Below are positions 35,458 to 42,312 of a stretch of 64,000 nt of DNA, in pieces (positions within the stretch are counted from its first letter, which is position 1; every line of letters begins with the position of its first letter). This DNA is from Holophagales bacterium (lineage in GTDB: Bacteria; Acidobacteriota; Thermoanaerobaculia; Multivoradales; Multivoraceae), in contig VXVC01000004.1 of the NCBI GenBank assembly GCA_009836625.1, forward strand, positions 1,139,037 to 1,203,036. The letters run 5' to 3'. The notes beneath the pieces were generated by a model. It saw nothing but the letters and a program-made list of their open reading frames with translations. It did no database searches and had not been told where the DNA came from. The position numbers and the translations under genes are program-made.

Positions 35458-36459
35458 TCATCCCGACAGGTGCCAGGCGGCGAGGCGCAGCGCGTCCTTC
35501 GGACTCTTCCGGACCTCGCGCACGACCGACGCTTCGAACCCCGAGTGCATCGCGCAGTTCGTGCACAGCGGATCCTGGCGCGACTCCCAGTAGTCCCAGT
35601 CCGTCTGCTCCCAGAACTCCTCGTAGGTCGCGTAGTGGCCCTTGCCGATCAGGTAGCAGGGCCCCTTCCAGCCGAGCGGCGTTCTCGTGACGGTGCTCCA
35701 CGGGGAGCAGGAGTAATCCCTCAAGCCGGCCGCGAACTCGAGGAACATGGGGGTCGAGGTCAGCTTGTACTCGTCCGCGATCTCGAGAATGCGCCGGAAC
35801 TTCCGCTCCGTGTCCTGACGGGTGAGAAAGATGTCGCGGTCCACCGACTCGTACTGGTAGCCGGGTGAGATCAGCATGCCGTCGATGTCGAGGTCGCGCA
35901 GGAACCGGCACAGCTCCTCGACCTCGTCGATCCGCGTCTCCTTGAACACGGTCGTGTTCGTCGTGACGTGGTAGCCGCGCTCCTTCGCCGCGCGGATCAT
36001 CTCGATCGCCTTGTCGAACACGCCCTCGCGGGCGCAAACGAAGTCGTGGGTCTCGCGCATGCCGTCGAGGTGCACGTTCAGCGTCAGCCGCCGGTTCGGC
36101 GGCACCCGATCGAACACCCTGGTGTCCAGGAGCAGGGCGTTCGTGCACAGGTAGATGTGCCGCCGCCGCGCGATGATGCCGGAGATCAGCTCCGGGAGTT
36201 CGGGGTAGATCGTCGGCTCGCCGCCGCAGATCGAGACGACCGGAGCATCGCTCACGCGCACCGCGTCGAGACACTCCGAAACCGGCAGCCTGTCCCTGAG
36301 CTTGCCCGTGTGCCTCTCCACCGCGCAGCCCAGGCAGGCCAGGTTGCAGGTGTAGAGCGGCTCCAGCATGAGCACGAACGGATACCGGCGCCTGCCCAGG
36401 AGCGCGTTCTTCGCCTGGTGCCTCAGGTTGTCGGTCACCATGTGGAGCGGTGTTCGCAT
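35458..36459 (-). CDS. hpnH: Adenosyl-hopene transferase, radical SAM (HpnH)
   Basis: This 333-residue radical-SAM enzyme joins the adenosyl radical to diploptene, the first step from C30 to C35 hopanoids. The cluster motif is CNLACLGC with Cys 38, 42 and 45. SICGGEPTIYPEL is the SAM-binding GGEP motif. The C-terminus holds further cysteines (KGPCYLIGKGHYATYEEFWEQTDW region core and DPLCTNCAMHSG) that match the HpnH-type tail. Length and sequence fit HpnH closely. It lies 22 bases downstream of shc and 28 bases upstream of hpnA on the same strand. Confidence 0.93.
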   Translation of the reverse strand: MRTPLHMVTDNLRHQAKNALLGRRRYPFVLMLEPLYTCNLACLGCAVERHTGKLRDRLPVSECLDAVRVSDAPVVSICGGEPTIYPELPELISGIIARRRHIYLCTNALLLDTRVFDRVPPNRRLTLNVHLDGMRETHDFVCAREGVFDKAIEMIRAAKERGYHVTTNTTVFKETRIDEVEELCRFLRDLDIDGMLISPGYQYESVDRDIFLTRQDTERKFRRILEIADEYKLTSTPMFLEFAAGLRDYSCSPWSTVTRTPLGWKGPCYLIGKGHYATYEEFWEQTDWDYWESRQDPLCTNCAMHSGFEASVVREVRKSPKDALRLAAWHLSG

Positions 36460-36481
36460 GGGTCTCAGCTTGGGTCCTTTC

Positions 36482-38563
36482 TCAGAAGGGTCCGTTCGCT
36501 GGCATCGCGTCAGGCTCCGGCACGGCCAGCCGTCTGTAAGCGGCCAGCGCCTCGAGCGGGAAGTACTGCGCGTAGCCGTGGTAGCGGAGGTAGAACACGC
36601 CGGGAAAGCCTACGCCGGTCCAGTCGCGGTCGTACCACGAACCGTCATCGCGCTGGCGCTCCTGTAGGAACGCCACAGCGCGGTCCAGCGCCGTCACCGT
36701 CCGGGCCGCGTCGTCGCTCCAGGGCCGCGATTCGAGCGACGCGATCAGACCCATCATCGCCCAGGCGGTCTGCGAAGCCGTGCTGCGCCCGCGACCCCTG
36801 AAGGCGGGATCATCGTAGGAGCGAAGCGACTCCCCCCAACCGCCGTCCTCGTTCTGCACCGCGAGCAGCCAGCGCCGGCCGAGCCGGCATGCCCGGCTCA
36901 GACGTTCCCCGGCCCGGCCGCCCGGCCGCGCCGCCAGCGGCGCCAGCGCCGAGAGAGCGAGCCAGGTGCCGTAGATGCCGTTGGCGCCCCAGCGCCCCGG
37001 CCAGCTCCCATCCTTCTCCTGCTCGCGAAGCAGGTAGTCCGTCGCGCGTCGGACCGGTCCATCGCCCGGATCGTGACCGTGCGCCAGCAGGGCGCTGATC
37101 ACCCGGGCGGTGATGTCGGGAGTGCTCGGATCGATCATCGCGTTGTGGTCGGCGAAGGGGATGAGGGTCAGGACCTCCTTGTCGCAGCAGCGGTCGAACG
37201 AGGCCCAGCCTCCGTCCGGATTCTGCAGACCGAGGAGCCAGCGCTTCCCGCGCGCCGCCGCAGCCTGCTTCCGCGCTTCCAACTCGCCGGCCCGGTCCCG
37301 GACCGCGGCCAGAACCAGCAGGACTTCCGCCGTGTCGTCGCAGTCGGGGTAGTGATCGTTGCGGTACTCGAAACACCAACCCCCCGAAGCGTCCTGAAGG
37401 CTCTTCTCCCGCCAGTCGCCAGCAACGGTGACCTCCCGCTCGAGCAACCACTCCACCGCTTCCCGGATGGGCGCGTCGTTCCCGTCCATGTCCGCCGCGA
37501 GCAGGGCGCCCACCGACAGCGCCGTGTCCCAAACCGGCGACAGGCAAGGCTGGAGCCGCATCTCTCCGGCCTCCTCGATCTCGAACCGTTCGAGTTCCCG
37601 CAGTTGGCCCTGGACCAGCGGATGACTCTCCTCGTAGCCCAGGCAGCGGAACGCGATGACCGCGTTGACCATCGCCGGGAAGATCGCACCCAGACCATCG
37701 GAGCCTTCGACGTGGGCAACCAGCCACTCCTCCGCCTTCTTCAGGGCGGGGCGCCGCCACCCGGGCACCGGGCCGATGACCTCCACCAGCTTGATCAGGC
37801 CGTTGACGCCCGCGAACACACGGGACCAGAACGACTCGTAGAGAGTCGTCCCCCGGCGTCTGGGCGGAGAGTCCACCTGGAGCTCGTCGAGAGTCACATC
37901 GAGCGGCACGCTCGGCCTGAGGGCCCAGATCACCGACAGCGGCACCACGATCGTCCGCGTCCAGGAGGACATCTCGTGGAGGTTGAAGTAGAACCAGCGC
38001 GGCAGCAGGATGAGTTCCGGAGGCACCGCGGGCGACCGCCGCCAGGTCCACAGCCCGAAGATCGACAGGTAGAGCCTCGTGTACGAGTTGCACGCGCCCA
38101 GTCCGCCCGCCCGCAGGATCGCCCGGCGCGCATCGGCCATCCGCGGCGATTGAGGATCGTCGCCGGCGAGTTTCAGGCACAGGTAGGCCTTGACCGAGAC
38201 GCTCGGGTCGGTCGGGCCGTCCGGGTAGATGGCCCAGCCGCCGCCCTGCTGCTGCTGGCCGCGCAACCGCTCGCAGCACGCCGCGACGCGCGGGTCGTCG
38301 GCGCGTCCCAGGAAGTGAAGCAGCAGAACGTACTCCGACTCGAGAATCGTGTCGCCCTCGAGCTCCGCGCACCAGTGACCGTCATCCCGGCGCTGGCCCA
38401 GCAGATTGCGGACGGCCGCGTCGATCATCAGGTCGATGACCTTGGCTGGCCGAGGGCGAGAAGTTGCTGCCCGGCGCTGAGCGGTTCGAGCTCGATCCGA
38501 TGCTGGCGGCGGAGTTGGAGACGACTCCGGGCGCTCGTGGAGTCCTCTGGTCAGGCCGGCCAA
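36482..38563 (-). CDS. shc: Squalene-hopene cyclase
   Basis: This 693-residue cyclase makes hopene or hopanol from squalene at the membrane. The protonating Asp motif DCDD is at residues 407-410 in YPDCDDTAEV. Several QW repeats are visible, including QDASGGW, QNPDGGWASFD, QEKDGSW, QNEDGGWGES and QRDDGSW. The N-terminal RRDDGHWCAELEGD and C-terminal YHGYAQYFPLEAL fit the family. I use the TTG start at 38561-38563. It is the first usable start of the frame, and a promoter with TAGGTT seven bases upstream and TTGACC further up sits exactly in front of it. It heads the shc-hpnH-hpnA-hpnG cluster. Confidence 0.92.
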   Translation of the reverse strand: MAGLTRGLHERPESSPTPPPASDRARTAQRRAATSRPRPAKVIDLMIDAAVRNLLGQRRDDGHWCAELEGDTILESEYVLLLHFLGRADDPRVAACCERLRGQQQQGGGWAIYPDGPTDPSVSVKAYLCLKLAGDDPQSPRMADARRAILRAGGLGACNSYTRLYLSIFGLWTWRRSPAVPPELILLPRWFYFNLHEMSSWTRTIVVPLSVIWALRPSVPLDVTLDELQVDSPPRRRGTTLYESFWSRVFAGVNGLIKLVEVIGPVPGWRRPALKKAEEWLVAHVEGSDGLGAIFPAMVNAVIAFRCLGYEESHPLVQGQLRELERFEIEEAGEMRLQPCLSPVWDTALSVGALLAADMDGNDAPIREAVEWLLEREVTVAGDWREKSLQDASGGWCFEYRNDHYPDCDDTAEVLLVLAAVRDRAGELEARKQAAAARGKRWLLGLQNPDGGWASFDRCCDKEVLTLIPFADHNAMIDPSTPDITARVISALLAHGHDPGDGPVRRATDYLLREQEKDGSWPGRWGANGIYGTWLALSALAPLAARPGGRAGERLSRACRLGRRWLLAVQNEDGGWGESLRSYDDPAFRGRGRSTASQTAWAMMGLIASLESRPWSDDAARTVTALDRAVAFLQERQRDDGSWYDRDWTGVGFPGVFYLRYHGYAQYFPLEALAAYRRLAVPEPDAMPANGPF

Positions 38564-38570
38564 GCTGCGT

Positions 38571-38600
38571 AACCTAGTCCGACGGCCCCGCTTCGGTCAA
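38571..38600 (-). promoter_or_regulatory. Sigma-70-type promoter of the hopanoid cluster
   Basis: On the minus strand: -35 box TTGACC (38595-38600), 18-base spacer, -10 box TAGGTT (38571-38576), then seven bases to the TTG start of shc. Five of six -35 bases match consensus. The distance places the transcript start at or beside the start codon, giving a leaderless message. Confidence 0.6.
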
Positions 38601-38619
38601 CGTGCCGGTTCCGGTCTCC

Positions 38620-39528
38620 CTAGTCGACGCCGAAAGCGAAGACCTTTCCCGAGCCGGTACTGAACGACGCCCCGAAGAAACCGACGAGGGTCGCCTGGCC
38701 GCCGCCGTAGTAGAACGCGTACTCGCCGGGGTCGAGACTCTCCGAGGTCACCTCGTAGACGCCCCGGGCGACTTCCCTGTGCTCCACCTCACGCAACTGC
38801 TTCGGCGGTGAGCCTCCCTGCGCACCGGTCCAGGCGTTGAGCTTGCCGGTGACGAAAGAGCGCTGGTTCTTCTTCCGCAACACGTCGAAGGCGATCAGCA
38901 GAAACTCGGAGGGGTTGACAGCACCGGTCGTCTGGTAGGACAGGCCGGCCTGAGACTCCTCGAAGCAGAAGTAGAAGGTCGGTCGCCGCTGGTTCGTCCG
39001 AACCTGTGAAGAGGCGCCGCGAATCATCGCCTTCGACTTGGTGGACTTGATGCCGTAGGTAAGGCCCGACAGGACGCCGCTGCCCGTCTTCGTCGAAGTT
39101 GGCTGCGTCACCTCCAGATCGACCATCGACCCCTCCTCCGAGAGGAAGATGCCGGGGCGCTCGCAGGGCGTTCCCTCGAAGCTTGAGGCGACGTTCGCGA
39201 CCGGCGACGCGCGCGTACCGCTCACCACCTCGAGCGTGCCCGTCGCGGCAACGTCGGCGGCCGGAGCGGACGGGGCGCCGGCGTTCGTCATCGCCTCCAG
39301 CACTCCAGGATCCACGCCCGCTTCGCTGAGAGCCACCAGGGCGTCGACCGAGGTGTCGAAATCGGTGCTGGAGGTGTTGATCTTGGCGATGATCACCGAT
39401 CCCGGAAGTCCGCTCTGGGTGAGCCGAACGACGTCCTCGTTGGTCAGCACCTCAGCCGTATCCTGGCCCAGTGCCGCCGTGGCGATGAGAAGCAGGCCCG
39501 CGAGGAGACATAGTGGAGCGCGTTTCAT
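38620..39528 (-). CDS. Secreted protein with an LTNEDVVRL-type N-terminal helical motif, function unknown
   Basis: This 302-residue protein has a signal peptide (LLAGLLLIATAALGQ). The first mature 60 residues, beginning EVLTNEDVVRLTQSGLPGSV and continuing with IIAKINTSSTDFDTS and ALSEAGVDPGVLEAM, form a motif I have seen at the start of many acidobacterial and Bacteroidetes envelope proteins, probably a small helical pair. The rest is beta-rich with no recognised domain; YEVTSESLDPGEYAFYY near the C-terminus looks like the end of a sandwich domain. A GGGAG ribosome-binding site lies before the ATG at 39526-39528. Same strand as, and just upstream of, shc. Confidence 0.72.
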   Translation of the reverse strand: MKRAPLCLLAGLLLIATAALGQDTAEVLTNEDVVRLTQSGLPGSVIIAKINTSSTDFDTSVDALVALSEAGVDPGVLEAMTNAGAPSAPAADVAATGTLEVVSGTRASPVANVASSFEGTPCERPGIFLSEEGSMVDLEVTQPTSTKTGSGVLSGLTYGIKSTKSKAMIRGASSQVRTNQRRPTFYFCFEESQAGLSYQTTGAVNPSEFLLIAFDVLRKKNQRSFVTGKLNAWTGAQGGSPPKQLREVEHREVARGVYEVTSESLDPGEYAFYYGGGQATLVGFFGASFSTGSGKVFAFGVD

Positions 39529-39590
39529 GACTATCTCCCGAAAGGTCGGTTGCAACCTGATGTTCCAACGAAGCTAGCACGCGTCGACAG

Positions 39591-39617
39591 AGTGGCGGAC
39601 CCCCGGGGGCCGCCACT
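39591..39617 (-). terminator. Strong hairpin at the end of the 39617-40522 barrel gene
   Basis: An 8-bp perfect stem (39591-39598 with 39610-39617) continues past a one-base bulge into an inner C-run/G-run. It begins at the stop codon of the barrel gene when read on the minus strand. No T-tract follows, so termination is likely from structure and position but not certain. Confidence 0.55.
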
Positions 39618-40522
39618 CAGAAGCCGTACTTCAGGCCGAAGCTGACTCCCCACATGCTCAGGTCATCGCTCGACATCACGTAAGTGACGTCGGCTCCGCC
39701 GGGGCCGCGGCTCGAGTGGTGGCTCCGAAGCTGGTCCCAGTGCAGGCGGCCGGTCTCGAAGTCGCCGTACTCGACCAGGCGCGCCTTGATGCCGAGCGTC
39801 ACCGAGTCGCTTAGCGAGAAGTCGACGCCCGCGAGCAACTGGTAGGCGGACACGCTGTCCTGGAGCTTGGTGTTCGCGATGGTCGTCGTCCCCGCGACGA
39901 TCCGTCGCAGGCTCTCCTCGTCCGGATGGCCGGCGAACGTGGTGATCGCCGCCGGATCGCCGTTCCGCTTCCACCGGTTGAAGTAGTCGATCGAAGCGTC
40001 CGCCGTGCCGATGCCAAGGCCAACGTAAGGGGAGACTCGGGCGCCCGGAACGAAGTCCCAATAGGCATTGGCGAAGAAGCTCTCGTACTGCACGGTTTCG
40101 ACCCTGGTTTCCGCGATCTCAAGCTCCTGCTGGGCCTTGTCCACCGTCACGTCGTCGGTCGCCGCCAGGTCGGCGGTCGCGTCGTAGGAGAGCGCCGAGT
40201 GGGTGTACTCGAGTTCGGCGCGAATGTTGCCGAAGCGATAGCCGACCGCGAGGCCGCCCATCATCCCGGAGCCGCCGCCGATGTCCGAAGACCACGCCGA
40301 AGGCGGCGGATCGCAGCCCGCGTTCGTGCCGTCGATCGGCACGATCCAGCCGTCACAGGTCGTCGCAACGTCGTTGTCGGTGCCGTCCAGGACCATGGAG
40401 GCACCGTTTCCGATGCCCAGCTCAAACCCGATGTACGGCCCGTTCTGCGCGGCAACCGGAACGGCGGCCAGCAGCGTCAGAATCGTTGACAATCCAGATA
40501 GACGCAACCCAAGCAGTCTCAT
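39617..40522 (-). CDS. Outer-membrane beta-barrel protein
   Basis: This 301-residue protein has a signal peptide ending AAVPVAAQ. The mature chain alternates polar and hydrophobic residues in amphipathic strands (GPYIGFELGIG, GGLAVGYRFGNIRAELEYTHS, SPYVGLGIGTADASIDY, GWGVSFGLKYGF-like end). The last residue is Phe, the signal recognised by the BAM assembly machinery. It resembles OmpA/OmpW-size barrels of the porin-like superfamily. A loop of about 25 residues with two Cys (TTCDGW, NAGCDPP) could form an extracellular disulfide. Its ATG overlaps the stop of the upstream oxidoreductase gene by four bases. Confidence 0.82.
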   Translation of the reverse strand: MRLLGLRLSGLSTILTLLAAVPVAAQNGPYIGFELGIGNGASMVLDGTDNDVATTCDGWIVPIDGTNAGCDPPPSAWSSDIGGGSGMMGGLAVGYRFGNIRAELEYTHSALSYDATADLAATDDVTVDKAQQELEIAETRVETVQYESFFANAYWDFVPGARVSPYVGLGIGTADASIDYFNRWKRNGDPAAITTFAGHPDEESLRRIVAGTTTIANTKLQDSVSAYQLLAGVDFSLSDSVTLGIKARLVEYGDFETGRLHWDQLRSHHSSRGPGGADVTYVMSSDDLSMWGVSFGLKYGF

Positions 40523-41733
40523 TTCGCGTTCTCCCCAAGTTCCTCGAAGTCGAACCGTCGTCCTTCGGCCGACGCCACGTACGCGGCGTACAACACCCGT
40601 ACGACCTCCAGACCGAGTTCTCCATCCGACTCCCCGGCCACGCCATCCAGCAGGTTGGCGGCAAACGCCTGGCACATGCCAAGCTGACCAGATGTCCAGT
40701 CCTCGTCCGGCATCGGCGTCGTCCAGCCGGCGCCGGAGTCGATCTTCTCCATGATGTAGGCGTCGTCGAAGACACCCCCGTCGGGCGTGTATGCGCGGAG
40801 CATGTCGTTCGGGCTCAGGCTGAGCCGCAGCCGACAGTTGCTGGCAAACAGATCGAGGCCGCTTTCCATTCCACCGAGGACGTGATCCCCTCCCCAGGCG
40901 ACGGCGCGTGAGCCGTCGTCGAAGCCGATCACGGCGCAGCCCCAGTTCTCGACCTCGCCCCAACCGCCCGCTATGCGGAGTTCGTCCGTGGCGATTCCGG
41001 CGACCGCGCTCAGATCGGCCGTCTCCGCGCTGACCCAGGCAGGTCGCACCGGCTTGCCGGACCGCCGCAGCCCTTCCGCTCGCTTCAGGTGAAGCATGGC
41101 GCCGACCGGATGGGCAGCGAGCCGGATCAGGGCGCCGCCGCCCGTGTGCCGCCAGACCCGCGAGTAGGGAGAGTGAGAGCCGCTGTGACACTCGCCGCCC
41201 CGCATCTCCAGCAAGACCGCGTCCGCCTTCTCCAGCAGCCCGAGAGCGCGGCGGAAGGCCGGAGCGTAGATCCAGTTCTCGCCGTAGAGAAGCTGCACAC
41301 CGGCGCGCCTTGCCGCCTCGACCATGACTCGGGCGTCGTCTTCGGCCACTCGCAGCATCTCGCGCCGGTCGCGACCGGCAACGTCGGCGTCGCTCGCGTC
41401 CTCCGGCAGATCCTGGCCGATATAGGCGGTCAGGGGCTTGGTGCAGATGACGTGCTTGCCGGCCGCGACCGCGGCCTCGGTCATCTCGCGGTGCAGGCTG
41501 TTCGGGACGCAGAGATCGACGACGTCGATCGGAGGATCCGCGAGCATGCCGTCGAGGTCGTCGAAGACGGCCGGGATGTCGAAACGTCGTGCGTAGTTCT
41601 CGGCATGCCCGCGGCGGCGCGAGACAACGCCGGCGACGCTGGCCGAGACGACCTGCTTCCAGCAGCGCGCCCTGGTTTCGGCGAGGAACCCGGCGCCGAC
41701 GATCCCCACTCGCAACTGCCGCGACTCCGCCAT
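40519..41733 (-). CDS. Gfo/Idh/MocA-family oxidoreductase
   Basis: This 404-residue cytoplasmic enzyme has LRVGIVGAGFLAETRARCW at the Rossmann end, DVVDLCVPNSLHREMTEAAVAAGKHVICTKPLTAYIG (KP motif with Thr before it), and ENWIYAPAFRRALGLL opening the substrate domain. Length and layout match sugar or inositol dehydrogenases. An insert around EDASDADVAGRDRREM is acidic and not typical. The ATG at 41731-41733 is preferred over an in-frame start nine residues earlier because TATGCT with a GTAACA box lies upstream (41745-41773). It is coupled to the barrel gene by an ATGA overlap. Confidence 0.88.
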   Translation of the reverse strand: MAESRQLRVGIVGAGFLAETRARCWKQVVSASVAGVVSRRRGHAENYARRFDIPAVFDDLDGMLADPPIDVVDLCVPNSLHREMTEAAVAAGKHVICTKPLTAYIGQDLPEDASDADVAGRDRREMLRVAEDDARVMVEAARRAGVQLLYGENWIYAPAFRRALGLLEKADAVLLEMRGGECHSGSHSPYSRVWRHTGGGALIRLAAHPVGAMLHLKRAEGLRRSGKPVRPAWVSAETADLSAVAGIATDELRIAGGWGEVENWGCAVIGFDDGSRAVAWGGDHVLGGMESGLDLFASNCRLRLSLSPNDMLRAYTPDGGVFDDAYIMEKIDSGAGWTTPMPDEDWTSGQLGMCQAFAANLLDGVAGESDGELGLEVVRVLYAAYVASAEGRRFDFEELGENAK

Positions 41734-41744
41734 CGACTCGCGGG

Positions 41745-41773
41745 AGCATAGCCGCCGCACCGGCCTCTGTTAC
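41745..41773 (-). promoter_or_regulatory. Probable promoter of the 40519-41733 gene
   Basis: Minus strand: -35 box GTAACA (41768-41773, four of six consensus), 17-base spacer, -10 box TATGCT (41745-41750), 11 bases to the ATG. It overlaps the TACCCT box (41771-41776) that precedes the divergent 41786 gene. Confidence 0.45.
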
Positions 41774-41785
41774 CCTCCGCAACCG

Positions 41786-42163
41786 ATGCTGGACCGGCCC
41801 GGCTCGCCGCTTGCCCTCGTCAACGCCCTCGCGCTGACGTGCGCCATCCTGCTCGCGGGCGCCTGGGACGCGAACAATCACGGCCACGAAGCCGTCGAGC
41901 CGAACGCCACCCACTGCACGGTCGATCACGACGCCGAGGTCTCGGCAGCCGCGAGCCACGCCACCGTCGGCACGGCCGCGGCGGCGCACGACCATTCCTG
42001 CGTCGCCTGCCAGCTCGGCCGAGCCACGACCAACCAGGTCGGCAAAGGCCTGGCCACGAAGCCCATGGACCTTCCGTCGACCGCGCTGAGGTCGGAGGGT
42101 CCAGGCAGGTTCGAGAGCGGCGAGCACCGGCAGCGGACGGCCCGCGGACCGCCCAAGGGCTGA
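41786..42163 (+). CDS. Small His/Cys-containing exported protein upstream of a TonB receptor
   Basis: This 125-residue protein has one hydrophobic segment (VNALALTCAILLAGAW), then a His-rich stretch (NNHGHEAVEPNATHC, HDHSC) and CVAC. Together these form a plausible metal-binding region. The C-terminal 40 residues are Arg/Pro/Gly-rich and probably unstructured. I recall small metal-related proteins of the DUF2946 kind with similar Cys-x-x-Cys placement beside TonB receptors, but sequence similarity is too weak to name it. TACCCT lies nine bases before the ATG. It precedes the TonB receptor by 149 bases. Confidence 0.65.
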   Translation: MLDRPGSPLALVNALALTCAILLAGAWDANNHGHEAVEPNATHCTVDHDAEVSAAASHATVGTAAAAHDHSCVACQLGRATTNQVGKGLATKPMDLPSTALRSEGPGRFESGEHRQRTARGPPKG

Positions 42164-42176
42164 GTCGACACCGCCT

Positions 42177-42239
42177 CCGACCCTAAGGGTCGGCCTTGCA
42201 GCGTCGCAGAGGGGCGCACCGCCGATGGTAGCGGTGTGC
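42177..42239 (+). promoter_or_regulatory. Two-hairpin region in the leader of the TonB receptor gene
   Basis: The 149-base gap 42164-42312 holds a 7-bp perfect hairpin with TAA loop (42177-42193) and a 9-bp hairpin with one G-T pair and an eight-base loop (42214-42222 with 42231-42239). The first may end transcription of the small gene; the second may control the receptor message. No known riboswitch consensus (cobalamin, TPP, FMN) is visible to me. A weak ribosome-binding AGGA lies before the receptor ATG. Confidence 0.45.
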
Positions 42240-42312
42240 TTCCGGGCCGCTGCGCCACGCCAAACCGACCGCCACCCATCGACTCGAATCGACGACCACA
42301 GGACCTTCTCGC

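Noticed and set aside
38571..38619. A hidden short gene between shc and the 38620 gene
   Set aside because: Only 49 bases, fully used by the promoter; no start with a fitting frame.
42164..42312. Cobalamin riboswitch before the TonB receptor
   Set aside because: The gap is about 150 bases and lacks a B12-box consensus; only two simple hairpins are visible.
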